From: an uncultured Lachnospiraceae bacterium
GTDB taxonomy: Bacteria; Bacillota; Clostridia; Lachnospirales; Lachnospiraceae
DNA: 64,000 bases
NCBI GenBank assembly: GCA_910586725.1
Contig: CAJUJL010000002.1
Coordinates: 1-64,000, forward strand
Reading direction: 5' to 3'
Numbering within the stretch: position 1 is the stretch's first letter; each line of letters opens with the position of its first letter. Both the position numbers and the translations under genes were made by a program. The notes beneath the pieces were generated by a model. The model saw only the letters and a list, made by a program, of their open reading frames with translations. It did no database searches and was not told where the DNA came from. Shown here piece after piece: positions 52,601 to 61,812 of this stretch.

Positions 52601-55505
52601 GGCGTATGAACATGTAAGAGATCACCTTGCAAGAGAACTTACGGATGAGGACATGGAAAGGACAGCTCCCGGCGGTTTCCGTCCAAATGATTTTGCGGAT
52701 GGAAAAGAGGCGCTTCTCAATGCATATAGAAGATTAACAACCTCTGCGGAAGAGCTTACACTCGATCATCCGGTTATGATTACGGTAGACGCGCCCGCAG
52801 ATGGAAAAGGTCCGGCAGACGCTAAACTGACCAGAGGCGGCAAAGTTGTAACAAGCCCGGATGATCTGGCGCCGGAAAAAGGAGATCTTGAATACAGTAT
52901 CGGTCCGGACAATGAGCTGATCGGAAATATCAAATTTGAGAATGCTAAGGGTGGAAACAGCGTCTTTAACGTAACAGGCACCAATCAGTTTTTGATGAAT
53001 TTTGAGTTGTTTGTTCCGAAAAAATTAGACCATAAAGAAAGCATTATTGGAAAGTTTGATAAACAATATGCTTTGCAGATAGACCAGACAAAACTTTACT
53101 TATTTGGCGAATTAGGCAGAGCAGAGGGAGTTGGATCCGGTGGCTGGCACCAGACAAACTGCAATATTCCCAATGACGACTGGTATGGCGTATGGCATAA
53201 TGTTGTTGCAATATATAACGGAAGCAAATTTAAAATGTATGTAGATGGAGTGGCATCCACGGATCCTGCATCTCATGCATCAAGGGCCGGAGCGCTCAAG
53301 GAAGATGCACAAAGTATCTTCGCTATTGGCTACAATCCGGACAGACGTGTAAATGATTCAGGATCAAACCATGCAGACGAGGGATTTTCAGGAGGAATCC
53401 GGAATATTCGTATGTTTGTTCAGAATGGGGAAGAGGGCGATGATTTCCCGGATTGGCAAACAGCGATAGAAGGAAAGACAACGCCGGAAGAAATTGAAAC
53501 CGCGTTTAGCGAGGTGTTAGAAGGCAAGACGGCTGAGCTGGAGATTGGCGGTGAACCGGCGCTTTATGAAGTGGCGTCAACCAAATGGACTCCAGCTGAT
53601 ACAGAATTTGATATATACAAAGAGTATAAAGTGGATGTAGAGGTTAAGACGCTTCCTGGTATAACAACAGACTATATGTTCCCGGAGAATGCGGAAGTGG
53701 AAGTAACCGGACTGCCGGAAGCTGAGCAGTCGAAAGTAACGCATACGCTCAATGAAGATAAGGATACGCTAACTATCAGCTATACGTTTCCGCGTGCAGA
53801 ACATCCGAGAGACGTGTTAAATGAATATCTGGATAACCTGGCGGAAACGATTGAAGTTGTGGATCCGGCACAAAATAAAGACGCCAATAACGCGCGTGTA
53901 TATACGAGAGTATCGTGGGATCTGTATATCGCTAAATATCAGGCGGCGTTAGCAAGAAAAGACGATGCGATTTCGAAGGATACGGAAGAGGCATGTCAGA
54001 ATGCATACGATGAATTGACAGCCGCAGTAGGCAGACTTGCAAAAGCGGCGGAGACCTGTGAGTGCGGCAATCCGGTAATTACAACTCCGGAAGACGGAAC
54101 GGAAACGGAAATAGACATGGGTACGGAAACAACAAAAACCGTGACATTGCCAACGCCTGTTGCAACGGCTGAAAAAGACTGTATGGTGGCAGGACATGCG
54201 AACAAAGCGGTGGAATTTGAGTATGCCATCGACGAGGAGCACAATGATGCGGGCGCTGTGCTGAATGATGCCAAAACAGAATTGACGGTTACAAAAACAG
54301 GTGATGTAAACATCGTTTTGACGGCAACAATTGGCGACGGCAAGAGCTCAACGGCAACCATTATCTATAAAGCAATAGGAACCGCTTTGGATATGGATGC
54401 GCAGGAAAGGACGGATTTGGCCAATAAGGCTGCAGATGCAAAGAATAAATATCCGAGCAATCTTTATACGGCCGAAAGCTGGCAGATACTGAAAGATGCA
54501 ATTGATAAGGCGGAAGAGGAAGCAGCCAGGCCAACGGCTACGGCGGCAGATCTTGATGCTGCAAGCAAAGCGATTGATGCCGCGATCAGCGGATTGGTTA
54601 AAGCAGATGACCCGGGAGTAGATCCGGGAGAAGACAGCATAAGCGCTCTTAGAGAACTTGTAACATCTCTTGCAGAAAGCATTAAGAAAGAAGATTATAC
54701 GGCTGAGAGCTATAATGCGTTTGTGGCAATTTTCAATCAGGCTGTAGAGGAATTGAACAAAGAAAATCCGGATGCGGCAAGATGCGCGGCTTTGTTAGAG
54801 CAGTTAAAGAAAGCAAAGGAAAATCTTCTGACAAACGCACAGGACATTGCGAATGCAAAAACAGAGGTAAGCGGCGCAATTGCGGCGGCGGACGCGGTTT
54901 ACAACGCAGGTCAGAAGGATTATGACGCAGCTTTATGGAAAGCGTTTACGGACGCGTACAATGCGGCAAAGAACGCTCCGGCAAACGCGGACGCGGCAAC
55001 GCTGCGGAAGCTGGCGGCAGCGTTAAAAGCGGCGCAGGCGGCGCTGAAACCGGCTGCGGCTGCAGGGCTGACAAACGGATATGTAGAGAAGGTCGGCACG
55101 ATTCAGTACAAAGTGCTCAGTGCGGATAAGAAGACGGTAATGGCTTACAGGGGCACGAGCAAGAAGGCGAAGAACATAACGATTCCTGCGACGGTAAAAA
55201 TCAAGGGAATCACATGCAAAGTCACACAGATCGGAGCCAAAGCGTTCAGCGGATATAACAGGGCGACGAAGATCACAATCGGCAAGAATGTGACGACAAT
55301 TGGCAAACAGGCATTCTTAAACTGCAAGAAGATCAATCAAATCATCTTGAAGGGCAAGGCGCTTAAGAATGAAAAGAGCATCAAAGCCAATGCATTCAAA
55401 GGAACTTCGAAAAAGAAAGTGAAAATCAAATGGCCGAAAGGCATCAAGAAGTCACAGAAGAATAAGCTGATCAAAGGATTCAAAAAGCGGGGACTGAAAG
55501 TATAA
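49626..55505 (+). CDS. giant secreted multidomain adhesin (discoidin, LamG, FIVAR, LRR)
   Basis: 1959 residues from ATG 49626 (AAAGGAGA upstream), starting with a signal peptide cleaved near VQAEE. Four jelly-roll modules resemble F5/8-type C domains (about 40-240, 245-435, 450-615, 620-820); the last two are clear duplicates (YIVLDLG...IRW versus YIILDLG...IRW). A helical segment follows, then a LamG/concanavalin-like domain (about 1100-1275; GVWHNVVAIYNGSKFKMYVDG). Next is a FIVAR-like module (1395-1480), an Ig-like domain (1480-1590) and three more FIVAR modules (1592-1815; YTAESWQILKDAID, YTAESYNAFVAIF, YDAALWKAFTDAY). A BspA-type leucine-rich segment ends in a very lysine-rich tail. No catalytic domain or LPxTG is recognised. 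Likely binds host or dietary glycans (inference). Confidence 0.85.
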   Translation: MKLKQVLAGFLTGVMVVANLPSFGIDGIGLQKVQAEERSSVDDALVYRYQSIQGMKAYAGWATRYDAPIENLLKDDTSITYSRYNTGYIPRSTYISDRNNIFIKLNTTSTIKKLSYYPNETERSGGNGSNVGNGTFTRVNVYVSTEEIGDNPTKDDANWELALENIRLDSDTDLTADNSTIPRHNFEFKEAIANVKGIRIQVLNTAGQYQGDADVADKDKRDTFISGRELEVYGESDKIAASDMTFTADFGCHTDQDVLKLNDGNLETTMHSTYENDEGFGTDSPVKTNEGHYFANNNMYFTLPESTRVGKLTYVAGALNGSIKRARIYVSNVELGEGEEPKDIHESAWLKVYDNTDESAEAWQPYLYHGTIANNSTEVVFDSAHMARHVRVEVLETQYSEDTAPQNRVTNKWISGRRVYIYAAEPLNQVEAQVNTALSEAAGGQAKVVAYTGEAQGKSYTNFNDNVGDNKENDNYYWLPKYDIRPTGADAGKTNYIVLDLGTTETDISEISIRWHNMAFATKYKIETSETCRVSGDVTDAANKAVNGEGDEWATVVDYTGREDMNSAFPKDVFSGDSLRQNKLKRYVRLSMTETNGTAGLWTVVREFQIKGSRFQVETVKNVALGSAIDGFTTVIKAYTGAGADKDPSYVIDGRGINNEAGEENNTRWEAGRPMKEGGSVDTPGAAIDGAVSYIILDLGEHASTQVESIRIRWADMMFGKEYEIQTSDTCDVNGDVGNEVTEDTIAGEANAAKWETVASVTKDITGRPNPAPLDEFGDGKAYPLHKTYLKRYVRLLVTKMNLYAGAHVIGVKEIEINGIRRKAEISDVVLDWTFENALHEEGETAPTLEATPRYGSVFRSPSTKQGASYHVTPDTIKWEQSNNGTDGWVTAERDYFDFGKYYRGSVEISSLGAPFSELVDVKVNNSTEGVSVAIKDGRLAVSKVYAPLTDYTEQYTALKTWFAGDDSKAIRERYGQAQGDVTNNAWKRFTQAYEHVRDHLARELTDEDMERTAPGGFRPNDFADGKEALLNAYRRLTTSAEELTLDHPVMITVDAPADGKGPADAKLTRGGKVVTSPDDLAPEKGDLEYSIGPDNELIGNIKFENAKGGNSVFNVTGTNQFLMNFELFVPKKLDHKESIIGKFDKQYALQIDQTKLYLFGELGRAEGVGSGGWHQTNCNIPNDDWYGVWHNVVAIYNGSKFKMYVDGVASTDPASHASRAGALKEDAQSIFAIGYNPDRRVNDSGSNHADEGFSGGIRNIRMFVQNGEEGDDFPDWQTAIEGKTTPEEIETAFSEVLEGKTAELEIGGEPALYEVASTKWTPADTEFDIYKEYKVDVEVKTLPGITTDYMFPENAEVEVTGLPEAEQSKVTHTLNEDKDTLTISYTFPRAEHPRDVLNEYLDNLAETIEVVDPAQNKDANNARVYTRVSWDLYIAKYQAALARKDDAISKDTEEACQNAYDELTAAVGRLAKAAETCECGNPVITTPEDGTETEIDMGTETTKTVTLPTPVATAEKDCMVAGHANKAVEFEYAIDEEHNDAGAVLNDAKTELTVTKTGDVNIVLTATIGDGKSSTATIIYKAIGTALDMDAQERTDLANKAADAKNKYPSNLYTAESWQILKDAIDKAEEEAARPTATAADLDAASKAIDAAISGLVKADDPGVDPGEDSISALRELVTSLAESIKKEDYTAESYNAFVAIFNQAVEELNKENPDAARCAALLEQLKKAKENLLTNAQDIANAKTEVSGAIAAADAVYNAGQKDYDAALWKAFTDAYNAAKNAPANADAATLRKLAAALKAAQAALKPAAAAGLTNGYVEKVGTIQYKVLSADKKTVMAYRGTSKKAKNITIPATVKIKGITCKVTQIGAKAFSGYNRATKITIGKNVTTIGKQAFLNCKKINQIILKGKALKNEKSIKANAFKGTSKKKVKIKWPKGIKKSQKNKLIKGFKKRGLKV

Positions 55506-55523
55506 TCGTTTCGTTTTGAAGGG

Positions 55524-55569
55524 GACGCTGCTTTGGCGGATGAAAATCTGCCAAAGCAGCGTCTTTTTT
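55524..55569 (+). terminator. terminator of the large adhesin gene
   Basis: Perfect 14-bp stem (GACGCTGCTTTGGC with GCCAAAGCAGCGTC, 55524-55537 and 55550-55563), a 12-base loop and six T. Confidence 0.95.
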
Positions 55570-55596
55570 AATAATCAATAAAGTGTTCTGAAAAAT

Positions 55597-55660
55597 AATC
55601 ATGAGAAATCATGAGAAATCTCAAATGTTTCTGGCAATATGAAAAGAAAAGGCGTATAAT
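55597..55660 (+). promoter_or_regulatory. promoter region of the Fn3-like protein gene with tandem repeat
   Basis: Two tandem copies of ATGAGAAATC (55601-55620, with a further AATC before them) lie just upstream of a weak -35 (TGGCAA, 55632-55637) and a TATAAT at 55655-55660, spaced 17 bases. The repeat could be a regulator site. Confidence 0.5.
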
Positions 55661-55706
55661 AAATCTGTGCGTCTAAATATTTAAAAAAATAGGAGGATAT
55701 TGCAGA

Positions 55707-58397
55707 ATGATTTGGAAAAAAAGATTGTCTTTATTTTTGGCTTCATTGATGATACTTAGCATGATACAGATAGTTCCAACGGATGTAAAGAGCGCATCCC
55801 ATTTCGAAAATGGAGTTTCGTCAATCAAGGCAGCATCAACGGAGGCTCCGGAACTTTCACCGGGAACGCCGGAGGAAGTAAAAGAGGCGGTTTTGGAGAA
55901 TCTCGAGCTGTCATATTTGGAAGAGAGCGATACGATTGTATTGAACTACCAGCTGAAAGATTGCAGTTATGTCAGAATTTACGTGAACGGTAAACTTTTG
56001 GAAGAAGAATATACAGATCTGCAATATGAATACGGAAATGTCAGGGATGGCATGGATTACGAGTTCCGCGTAGTGCCCTACAATGCAAAAGATGAAGCGG
56101 GCGAGGGAGCCGGCGTTTCCTGCTTTGTGCCTTATAAACAGGCAGTGGTGAGTGAAGCGGATGCAGACTATAATCTGGAAAGAAAAGTTTTGATCGTCGA
56201 CTGGGAAGGAGAAAGCATCGCATATGCCGATGTGTATCAGGATGATGTTTTGATTGGCAGCCAGGTGTCGGATATGAGATTGATTTTAGAGATTGATCTT
56301 GTGGCTGACAGCAAACATACGTATAAAATTGTCCCTTACAACAGGAACGATGAAGTTGGCACGGAGAAAAGCTTTGTATATCAGGTAGATGATTATGTGG
56401 CAAGAATTGACACTTTCGTTGCAGATTATGATGAGAATGCAAAGCAGATTCGGATCAGCTGGACGGATACCTATACGGAGTATGTGGAAATCACTCTGAA
56501 TGACGAAACGCTGGAAGAGAAATATACGGGAAAGACCTATGTTTTAAATTATGAGCTTCAGCCGGGCGCGTCTTATATTATTGGCGTGGCGCCTTACAAT
56601 TACAAGAACGAAGAAGGCGATGGGGAAGAAGAAGACATTTCGTTTGGATATTTTGATATACCGGAGGAGTTTTCGGCCTCATTGGTAAATGTTCCGGTGA
56701 AAGATAAGAATGGAAATTACACAGGATTTGCAAGCCCGTCCGTTCAATTAACCTGGGAAGCGCAGGGAAGAGCGGTCTATGAAATTTACCGCGCTGAAGG
56801 AAATGACAAAAGGGGCGCATACAACTGGATTGCAAACGTCAAGGCAGACAAGGACGGCGTCTACACTTATGTGGATGAGAAAGCCGGATTTTTGACATAT
56901 TACTATAAAATCAGACGTAAAATCGTTTCGGACGATTATACGGAACAGGAGCTTTATACGGCGTTATCAGATGCGGAAAAAGTCAATGCAGCCGTACCAA
57001 AGCCGAACGTCAAGGCGTGTCTGAATGAAAAAGGGCAGATTGTTCTGACGATGGATTCCCGCAGGGAATTTGTGTCCGGTTATGAGATCTACCGTAAGAG
57101 AGGCAAAGGGAGCTATGAACTTTTGGCTACCGTAACGGACGACGAATATATAGATGAGGCAGTCAAGTTTGGCAAAACATACCAGTACCGGGCAAGGGCC
57201 TACTATTATAATAGCAATACGGGCAAGAAAGTGATGGGCAAATATTCAAAGCCTTCAAAAGTCAAAAATTCCATTAATAACATAGAGGTGAAAGCGGCTG
57301 CGGTATCACCGGATACAATCAGGATTTCCTGGACTCCCGCAGCAAATGTTGAAAAATACGAAGTCTATATGAAGTCCGGCATGCAGGGAGATTCTTATGT
57401 GCTCTGGAAAACGACCAACAGTCTTTCTCTGAAACGTAAATTCAAAAAGGGCGGAACGCACTATTTTATGATCAAGGCTTATCAGACGTCAGAGAATGGA
57501 AAGACTTATTTCTCAACCGCAGAAACATCTGTAAAACTGGGATTTTCTGCTCCTTCAGGATTTGGCGTAACAAAGACTTCCTATTCCAGAAATAAGAAGA
57601 CAAACGCATTGATACAGGAGGATCTCCTTACCTGGAACCCCGTATACGGTGCAGGAGGATATTATCTGGAAGTTTACAGCGAAGCGGCTAAAAAGTATCA
57701 AAGAGTCGCTAAAATCGCAGACAAACGAAAGACATCCTATACGGTGAAAAATTCTGTGACGGAAGGCTCTAAACCCTTGAAATACCGGATCAGCGCCTAT
57801 TCACGGGGAAAGGTCAAAAAAGGAGAGGCGATTGAGATTATTCCGAAACTTGGAATCGTGAAACAGGTAACTGCCGTAAAAGCAGGTTCTAAAGTAAAAG
57901 TGAGCTGGAAAAAGGTTTTGGGAGCGGAACGTTATCAGGTATACCGTTCAAACGGACGTACCATGATTCTGGTAGGGGAAACGGCAGCATTGTCTTTGAT
58001 GGATCAGGGATTGAGCGCGGGCGTTCCTTATAAGTATTATGTACAGGCGGTCAATGCAGCCTGGAAAATCAACGGTGAGAAAAGCGATCCGGTAAACTAT
58101 ATGGAAAAACAGCCGAAAGTATCCAGTTTAAAGGCGGTCAATGCAAGTGGGGGAACTGTGCGTCTGTCATGGGGCGAGAGCAAAGGAGCGCAGAATTATA
58201 TAGTATATTATAAAACCTCTCCCAGGGCCAAATATCAAAAGCTGGCTGAAGTAACCGGCAAAAAGACGTCTTTTGAGCATAAAAATTTAAAACCCGGGCA
58301 AACCTGTTATTATCAGGTCATTGCAAGCCAGAAGAACAGCGGCGGCATTATGACGGAATCGGAAGGCGTTGAGGTGAATATCACGATCAGTCAATAA
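55707..58397 (+). CDS. secreted protein of tandem fibronectin type III-like domains
   Basis: 896 residues with a signal peptide (FLASLMILSMIQIVPTDVKSA). The rest is a string of about nine 75-100-residue beta modules with Fn3-type strands. Examples are RISWTPAANVEKYEVYM, VKVSWKKVLGAERYQVYR and VRLSWGESKGAQNYIVYY, each with a YxYxVxA-type C strand. The first three modules are acidic and diverged (FRVVPYNAKDE, YKIVPYNRNDE, IGVAPYNYKNE), the later ones lysine-rich. No enzymatic domain and no cell-wall anchor motif. It follows the giant adhesin in the same direction with its own promoter. Surface or matrix role is inference. Confidence 0.85.
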   Translation: MIWKKRLSLFLASLMILSMIQIVPTDVKSASHFENGVSSIKAASTEAPELSPGTPEEVKEAVLENLELSYLEESDTIVLNYQLKDCSYVRIYVNGKLLEEEYTDLQYEYGNVRDGMDYEFRVVPYNAKDEAGEGAGVSCFVPYKQAVVSEADADYNLERKVLIVDWEGESIAYADVYQDDVLIGSQVSDMRLILEIDLVADSKHTYKIVPYNRNDEVGTEKSFVYQVDDYVARIDTFVADYDENAKQIRISWTDTYTEYVEITLNDETLEEKYTGKTYVLNYELQPGASYIIGVAPYNYKNEEGDGEEEDISFGYFDIPEEFSASLVNVPVKDKNGNYTGFASPSVQLTWEAQGRAVYEIYRAEGNDKRGAYNWIANVKADKDGVYTYVDEKAGFLTYYYKIRRKIVSDDYTEQELYTALSDAEKVNAAVPKPNVKACLNEKGQIVLTMDSRREFVSGYEIYRKRGKGSYELLATVTDDEYIDEAVKFGKTYQYRARAYYYNSNTGKKVMGKYSKPSKVKNSINNIEVKAAAVSPDTIRISWTPAANVEKYEVYMKSGMQGDSYVLWKTTNSLSLKRKFKKGGTHYFMIKAYQTSENGKTYFSTAETSVKLGFSAPSGFGVTKTSYSRNKKTNALIQEDLLTWNPVYGAGGYYLEVYSEAAKKYQRVAKIADKRKTSYTVKNSVTEGSKPLKYRISAYSRGKVKKGEAIEIIPKLGIVKQVTAVKAGSKVKVSWKKVLGAERYQVYRSNGRTMILVGETAALSLMDQGLSAGVPYKYYVQAVNAAWKINGEKSDPVNYMEKQPKVSSLKAVNASGGTVRLSWGESKGAQNYIVYYKTSPRAKYQKLAEVTGKKTSFEHKNLKPGQTCYYQVIASQKNSGGIMTESEGVEVNITISQ

Positions 58398-58417
58398 TTT
58401 TCACAACGGGAGCAAAC

Positions 58418-59506
58418 ATGAAGATTGAAGAGTATGGATTGGGGATGCTGGTAAATCCACTTCTTGCATGGTTTGAACGCCATGCAAGAACGCTTCCATG
58501 GAGAGAAGACGCTACGCCTTACCGCGTGTGGGTATCGGAAATTATGCTGCAGCAGACAAGGGTAGAAGCGGTAAAACCTTATTTTGAAAGATTTATCAAG
58601 GCTTTGCCGGATGTAAAGTCGCTTGCTGCCTGCGATGAGGAACAGCTCTTAAAATTGTGGGAGGGGCTTGGATACTATAACCGTGTCAGAAATATGCAGA
58701 CTGCGGCAAGATGCGTAATGGAAAAGCACAATGGCAGACTGCCCGCGTATTACGACGAGCTGTTAAAATTAAAAGGGATCGGCCGTTATACGGCAGGGGC
58801 AATAGCTTCTATCGCATATGGCATTCCCGTTCCGGCAGTTGACGGAAATGTACTGCGGGTAATTTCAAGGGCGGCAGGTGACGACAGGGATATTATGAAA
58901 CAGTCGGTCCGCACCAATATGGAACAGCAGCTGGCGGGTGTGATTCCGGACGGGAAGGCCGGAAGCTTCAATCAGGCTCTTATGGAATTGGGAGCTACGG
59001 TATGTCTTCCGAACGGAGAACCCAAATGCGGCGAATGCCCATGGAAGAATTTGTGTATTGCCCGAAAAGAAGGTAAAATTCTAGCCCTTCCGGTAAAAAG
59101 TAAATCAATAAAACGCAGAATAGAAGAACGCACTGTATTTCTGATCTGTGACGGAGACCGGGTTTTGCTTCAAAAGAGGCCGTCTAAAGGCCTTTTGGCG
59201 GGAATGTATGAATTTCCGAATGAGGAAGGGTATTATGAGCGGAAGGAAGCTGTTTCTTATGCAAAGAAGAGAGGTCTTGTGCCGCTTAAAGCAGAAGAAC
59301 TGGCAGATGCAAAGCATATATTTTCTCATGTGGAATGGCATATGAGAGGGTATCTGATCCGCGTGGAGGCGCTGGAAGAGGAAGGAGAAGGCCTGTTATT
59401 TGCAGACGCCTTAGCATTTGAAGAAAAATATCCGATGCCCTCTGCTTTCGCGGCATATGCGCAATATTTAAATATTTTCCTTGGAAAAAAGAGGGAGCCG
59501 GTGTAG
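58418..59506 (+). CDS. mutY: A/G-specific adenine DNA glycosylase
   Basis: Removes adenine mispaired with 8-oxoguanine. HhH-GPD domain: LPWREDATPYRVWVSEIMLQQTRVE, with catalytic Glu in the region after LPWR; LKGIGRYTAGAIASIAYG; and catalytic Asp in VPAVDGNVLRV. A [4Fe-4S] motif C-x6-C-x2-C-x5-C follows (CLPNGEPKCGECPWKNLC). The C-terminal NUDIX-like domain (about 235-355; LLQKRPSKGLLAGMYEFPN) recognises 8-oxoG. 362 residues, complete. Its stop codon lies inside the terminator hairpin. Confidence 0.95.
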   Translation: MKIEEYGLGMLVNPLLAWFERHARTLPWREDATPYRVWVSEIMLQQTRVEAVKPYFERFIKALPDVKSLAACDEEQLLKLWEGLGYYNRVRNMQTAARCVMEKHNGRLPAYYDELLKLKGIGRYTAGAIASIAYGIPVPAVDGNVLRVISRAAGDDRDIMKQSVRTNMEQQLAGVIPDGKAGSFNQALMELGATVCLPNGEPKCGECPWKNLCIARKEGKILALPVKSKSIKRRIEERTVFLICDGDRVLLQKRPSKGLLAGMYEFPNEEGYYERKEAVSYAKKRGLVPLKAEELADAKHIFSHVEWHMRGYLIRVEALEEEGEGLLFADALAFEEKYPMPSAFAAYAQYLNIFLGKKREPV

Positions 59507-59520
59507 GACACCGGCTTTGC
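59497..59520 (+). terminator. terminator overlapping the mutY stop codon
   Basis: Perfect 8-bp stem GCCGGTGT (59497-59504) with ACACCGGC (59508-59515), a 3-base loop and a T-rich tail (TTTGCTTG). The last codons and the stop of mutY form the 5' arm. Confidence 0.7.
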
Positions 59521-59523
59521 TTG

Positions 59524-59551
59524 TTGCACTAATTTTAGAATCGTGTATAAT
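59524..59551 (+). promoter_or_regulatory. promoter of glf and glycosyltransferase genes
   Basis: TTGCAC at 59524-59529, 16-base spacer, TATAAT at 59546-59551, leading to the glf start at 59589. Confidence 0.6.
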
Positions 59552-59588
59552 AAACAAATGGATGGTTTACGTTGGAGGTTAAATTCAT

Positions 59589-60734
59589 ATGTATGACAGT
59601 ATTGTAATAGGTTCTGGCGCGGCGGGAAGCACAGTGGCGCGCAGACTTGCCGAAACAGGCAAAAAAGTTCTTGTTTTGGAAAAAAGATCTCATGTCGGCG
59701 GTAATTGTTATGACAGAGAGGACGAGCATGGCATTTTAATTCATCAATATGGTCCGCATATTTTTCACACTAATGATGAAGAAGTGTATCAGTTCCTGTC
59801 AGAATTCACAGAGTGGTTCCTGTTTGACCACGAAGTGGCGGCTAATGTTCATGGGAAGATGCTTCCGGTGCCCTTTAATTTAAATACTCTTTATCAGGTA
59901 TATGACGCTTCGAAAGCAAAAGAACTGGAACAGGCGCTGATTCGGGAATATGGGAGCGGCAGCCGCGTTCCGATTATTAAACTTATGGAGAGCGCCAATC
60001 CGGATATCAAGGCGATTGCGGACTTCGTATACGAAAACATTTTTTTATATTACACGATGAAGCAGTGGGGGCAGACGCCGGAAGAGATCAGTCCGGAGGT
60101 AACCGGCAGGGTTCCTGTGCTGATTTCGTATGACAACCGCTATTTTCAGGATAAATACCAGGGAATGCCGATAGACGGCTATACGGCTATGTTCCAAAAT
60201 ATGCTGGACCATCCGGGCATTACGGTAGAAACATCTGCGGATTGCAGGGAGTCTCTTACATTTTCGGAAAATGGGACGCTGTTTTTGGGCAGAGAGTTTA
60301 CGGGAGAAATTATTTATACCGGGGCATTGGACGAGCTGTTTGACTGCGCGTACGGACGTTTGCCGTACCGGTCATTGGACTTTCGTTTCGAGTATCTGGA
60401 ACAGGATAGTTTTCAGGGAAGAAGCGTTGTCAATTATACGGTCAGCGAGCCGTATACAAGAATCACGGAGTTTAAATATCTGACCGGACAGAAAGACGCC
60501 AAAGGAACGACGATTGTAAAAGAATATCCGTTTGCTTACACCGGAGCGGAAGGGGAAATTCCCTATTATGCAATTATAAACGAGGAAAATCAGGCGCTTT
60601 ATCAGAAATATGCGGATAAAATCAAGCCGTTTCGGAATGTATATTTACTGGGAAGGCTTGCAGAATATAAATATTACAATATAGACGCCATTGTCAAAAA
60701 GGCGCTTCAGTTGGCAGATAAGATAAGGAGATAA
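59589..60734 (+). CDS. glf: UDP-galactopyranose mutase
   Basis: FAD enzyme converting UDP-galactopyranose to UDP-galactofuranose for cell-surface glycans. N-terminal FAD-binding VIGSGAAGSTVARRLAE and LEKRSHVGGNCYD, then GPHIFHTNDEEV, MKQWGQTPEEISP and the C-terminal LLGRLAEYKYYNIDAIV are all family hallmarks. GGAGG precedes the ATG. 381 residues. The glycosyltransferase that starts 3 bases later may use a precursor or product of the same polysaccharide. Confidence 0.96.
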   Translation: MYDSIVIGSGAAGSTVARRLAETGKKVLVLEKRSHVGGNCYDREDEHGILIHQYGPHIFHTNDEEVYQFLSEFTEWFLFDHEVAANVHGKMLPVPFNLNTLYQVYDASKAKELEQALIREYGSGSRVPIIKLMESANPDIKAIADFVYENIFLYYTMKQWGQTPEEISPEVTGRVPVLISYDNRYFQDKYQGMPIDGYTAMFQNMLDHPGITVETSADCRESLTFSENGTLFLGREFTGEIIYTGALDELFDCAYGRLPYRSLDFRFEYLEQDSFQGRSVVNYTVSEPYTRITEFKYLTGQKDAKGTTIVKEYPFAYTGAEGEIPYYAIINEENQALYQKYADKIKPFRNVYLLGRLAEYKYYNIDAIVKKALQLADKIRR

Positions 60735-60737
60735 CAG

Positions 60738-61754
60738 ATGAAACTATTATCAATAGCGATTCCATGCTACAATTCAGAGGAATATATGGAAAAATGCATC
60801 AAATCACTGCTTCCCGGAGGAGAGGATGTGGAGATTTTGGTTGTAGACGACGGCTCCAAAGACATGACGCCGGAAATTGCAGACGCTTATGAAAAAAAAT
60901 ATCCCGGTATCGTACGCGCTATTCATCAGGAAAACGGCGGACATGGAGCGGCGGTAAACGCCGGTATCCAAAACGCCACGGGACTTTTCTTTAAGGTGGT
61001 GGACAGCGACGACTGGGTGGATTTGGAAAGCTATCGGGCGATTCTCGCAAAATTAAAAGAACTGGCGGGCGGCAGTGAAACGCTGGATATGATGATAAGC
61101 AATTTTGTATACGAAAAAGTAGGCGTAAAGCACAAAAGAAAGATCCGTTACAGGCTTGCGCTTCCGCAGAACCGTCTGTTTCGGTGGGAGGACACCAAGC
61201 ATTTTATGAAGGGACAGTATATTCTGATGCATTCCGTGATTTATCGTACGCAGCTTCTAAGGGACTGCGGGCTGGAACTGCCAAGACATACTTTTTATGT
61301 AGATAATATCTTTGTTTATCAGCCGCTTCCATACGTCAAAAACATTTATTACCTGAATGTGGATTTTTATCGCTATTTCATTGGCAGAGAAGATCAGTCT
61401 GTGAACGAAAAAGTTATGATTGGACGGATTGACCAGCAGATTAAAGTGAATAAGCTTATGATAGATCTTTATGATCTGTGGAAAATACCCAACCGGAAGC
61501 TGCGCCGTTATATGTTTAACTATCTGGAAATTATTACGGTGATTTCCACCGTCATGCTGATTCGTTCGGGAACAAAAGAGAATCTGGAGAAGAAACGGGA
61601 ATTGTGGAAATATATTAAACAGCAGGATATACGTCTGTTCCATCGTCTGCGTTCGGGAATTATGGGAAATGCAATGAATCTGCCGGGAAGAGGCGGAAGG
61701 AAAATTTCCATTGCGGCATATAAGATTTCACAGAAAGTAGTTGGATTTAATTAA
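60738..61754 (+). CDS. family 2 glycosyltransferase
   Basis: GT-A fold inverting transferase, 338 residues. IAIPCYNSEEYMEKCIKSL and ILVVDDGSKDMTPEIAD form the nucleotide-binding part, and KVVDSDDWVD supplies the DXD-type metal site. The C-terminal half is basic and partly amphipathic, with no clear membrane helix. Acceptor and sugar unknown; pairing with glf suggests galactofuranose-containing glycan synthesis (inference). AAGGAGATAACAG precedes the ATG. Confidence 0.9.
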   Translation: MKLLSIAIPCYNSEEYMEKCIKSLLPGGEDVEILVVDDGSKDMTPEIADAYEKKYPGIVRAIHQENGGHGAAVNAGIQNATGLFFKVVDSDDWVDLESYRAILAKLKELAGGSETLDMMISNFVYEKVGVKHKRKIRYRLALPQNRLFRWEDTKHFMKGQYILMHSVIYRTQLLRDCGLELPRHTFYVDNIFVYQPLPYVKNIYYLNVDFYRYFIGREDQSVNEKVMIGRIDQQIKVNKLMIDLYDLWKIPNRKLRRYMFNYLEIITVISTVMLIRSGTKENLEKKRELWKYIKQQDIRLFHRLRSGIMGNAMNLPGRGGRKISIAAYKISQKVVGFN

Positions 61755-61764
61755 AAAGATGCAG

Positions 61765-61804
61765 GGTCTGCGCCATAGAAGTATTTGGCGCAGGCCTTTT
61801 TTTT
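61765..61804 (+). terminator. terminator of the glf-glycosyltransferase unit
   Basis: 10-bp stem GGTCTGCGCC (61765-61774) with GGCGCAGGCC (61787-61796), one G-U pair, a 12-base loop and eight T. Confidence 0.9.
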
Positions 61805-61812
61805 AAAAAAAC

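Noticed and set aside
54850..55060. Alanine-rich repeats in the adhesin considered as a possible DNA repeat array
   Set aside because: They encode FIVAR-type helical modules; repetition is at protein level only and no exact DNA repeat with spacers exists, so not CRISPR.
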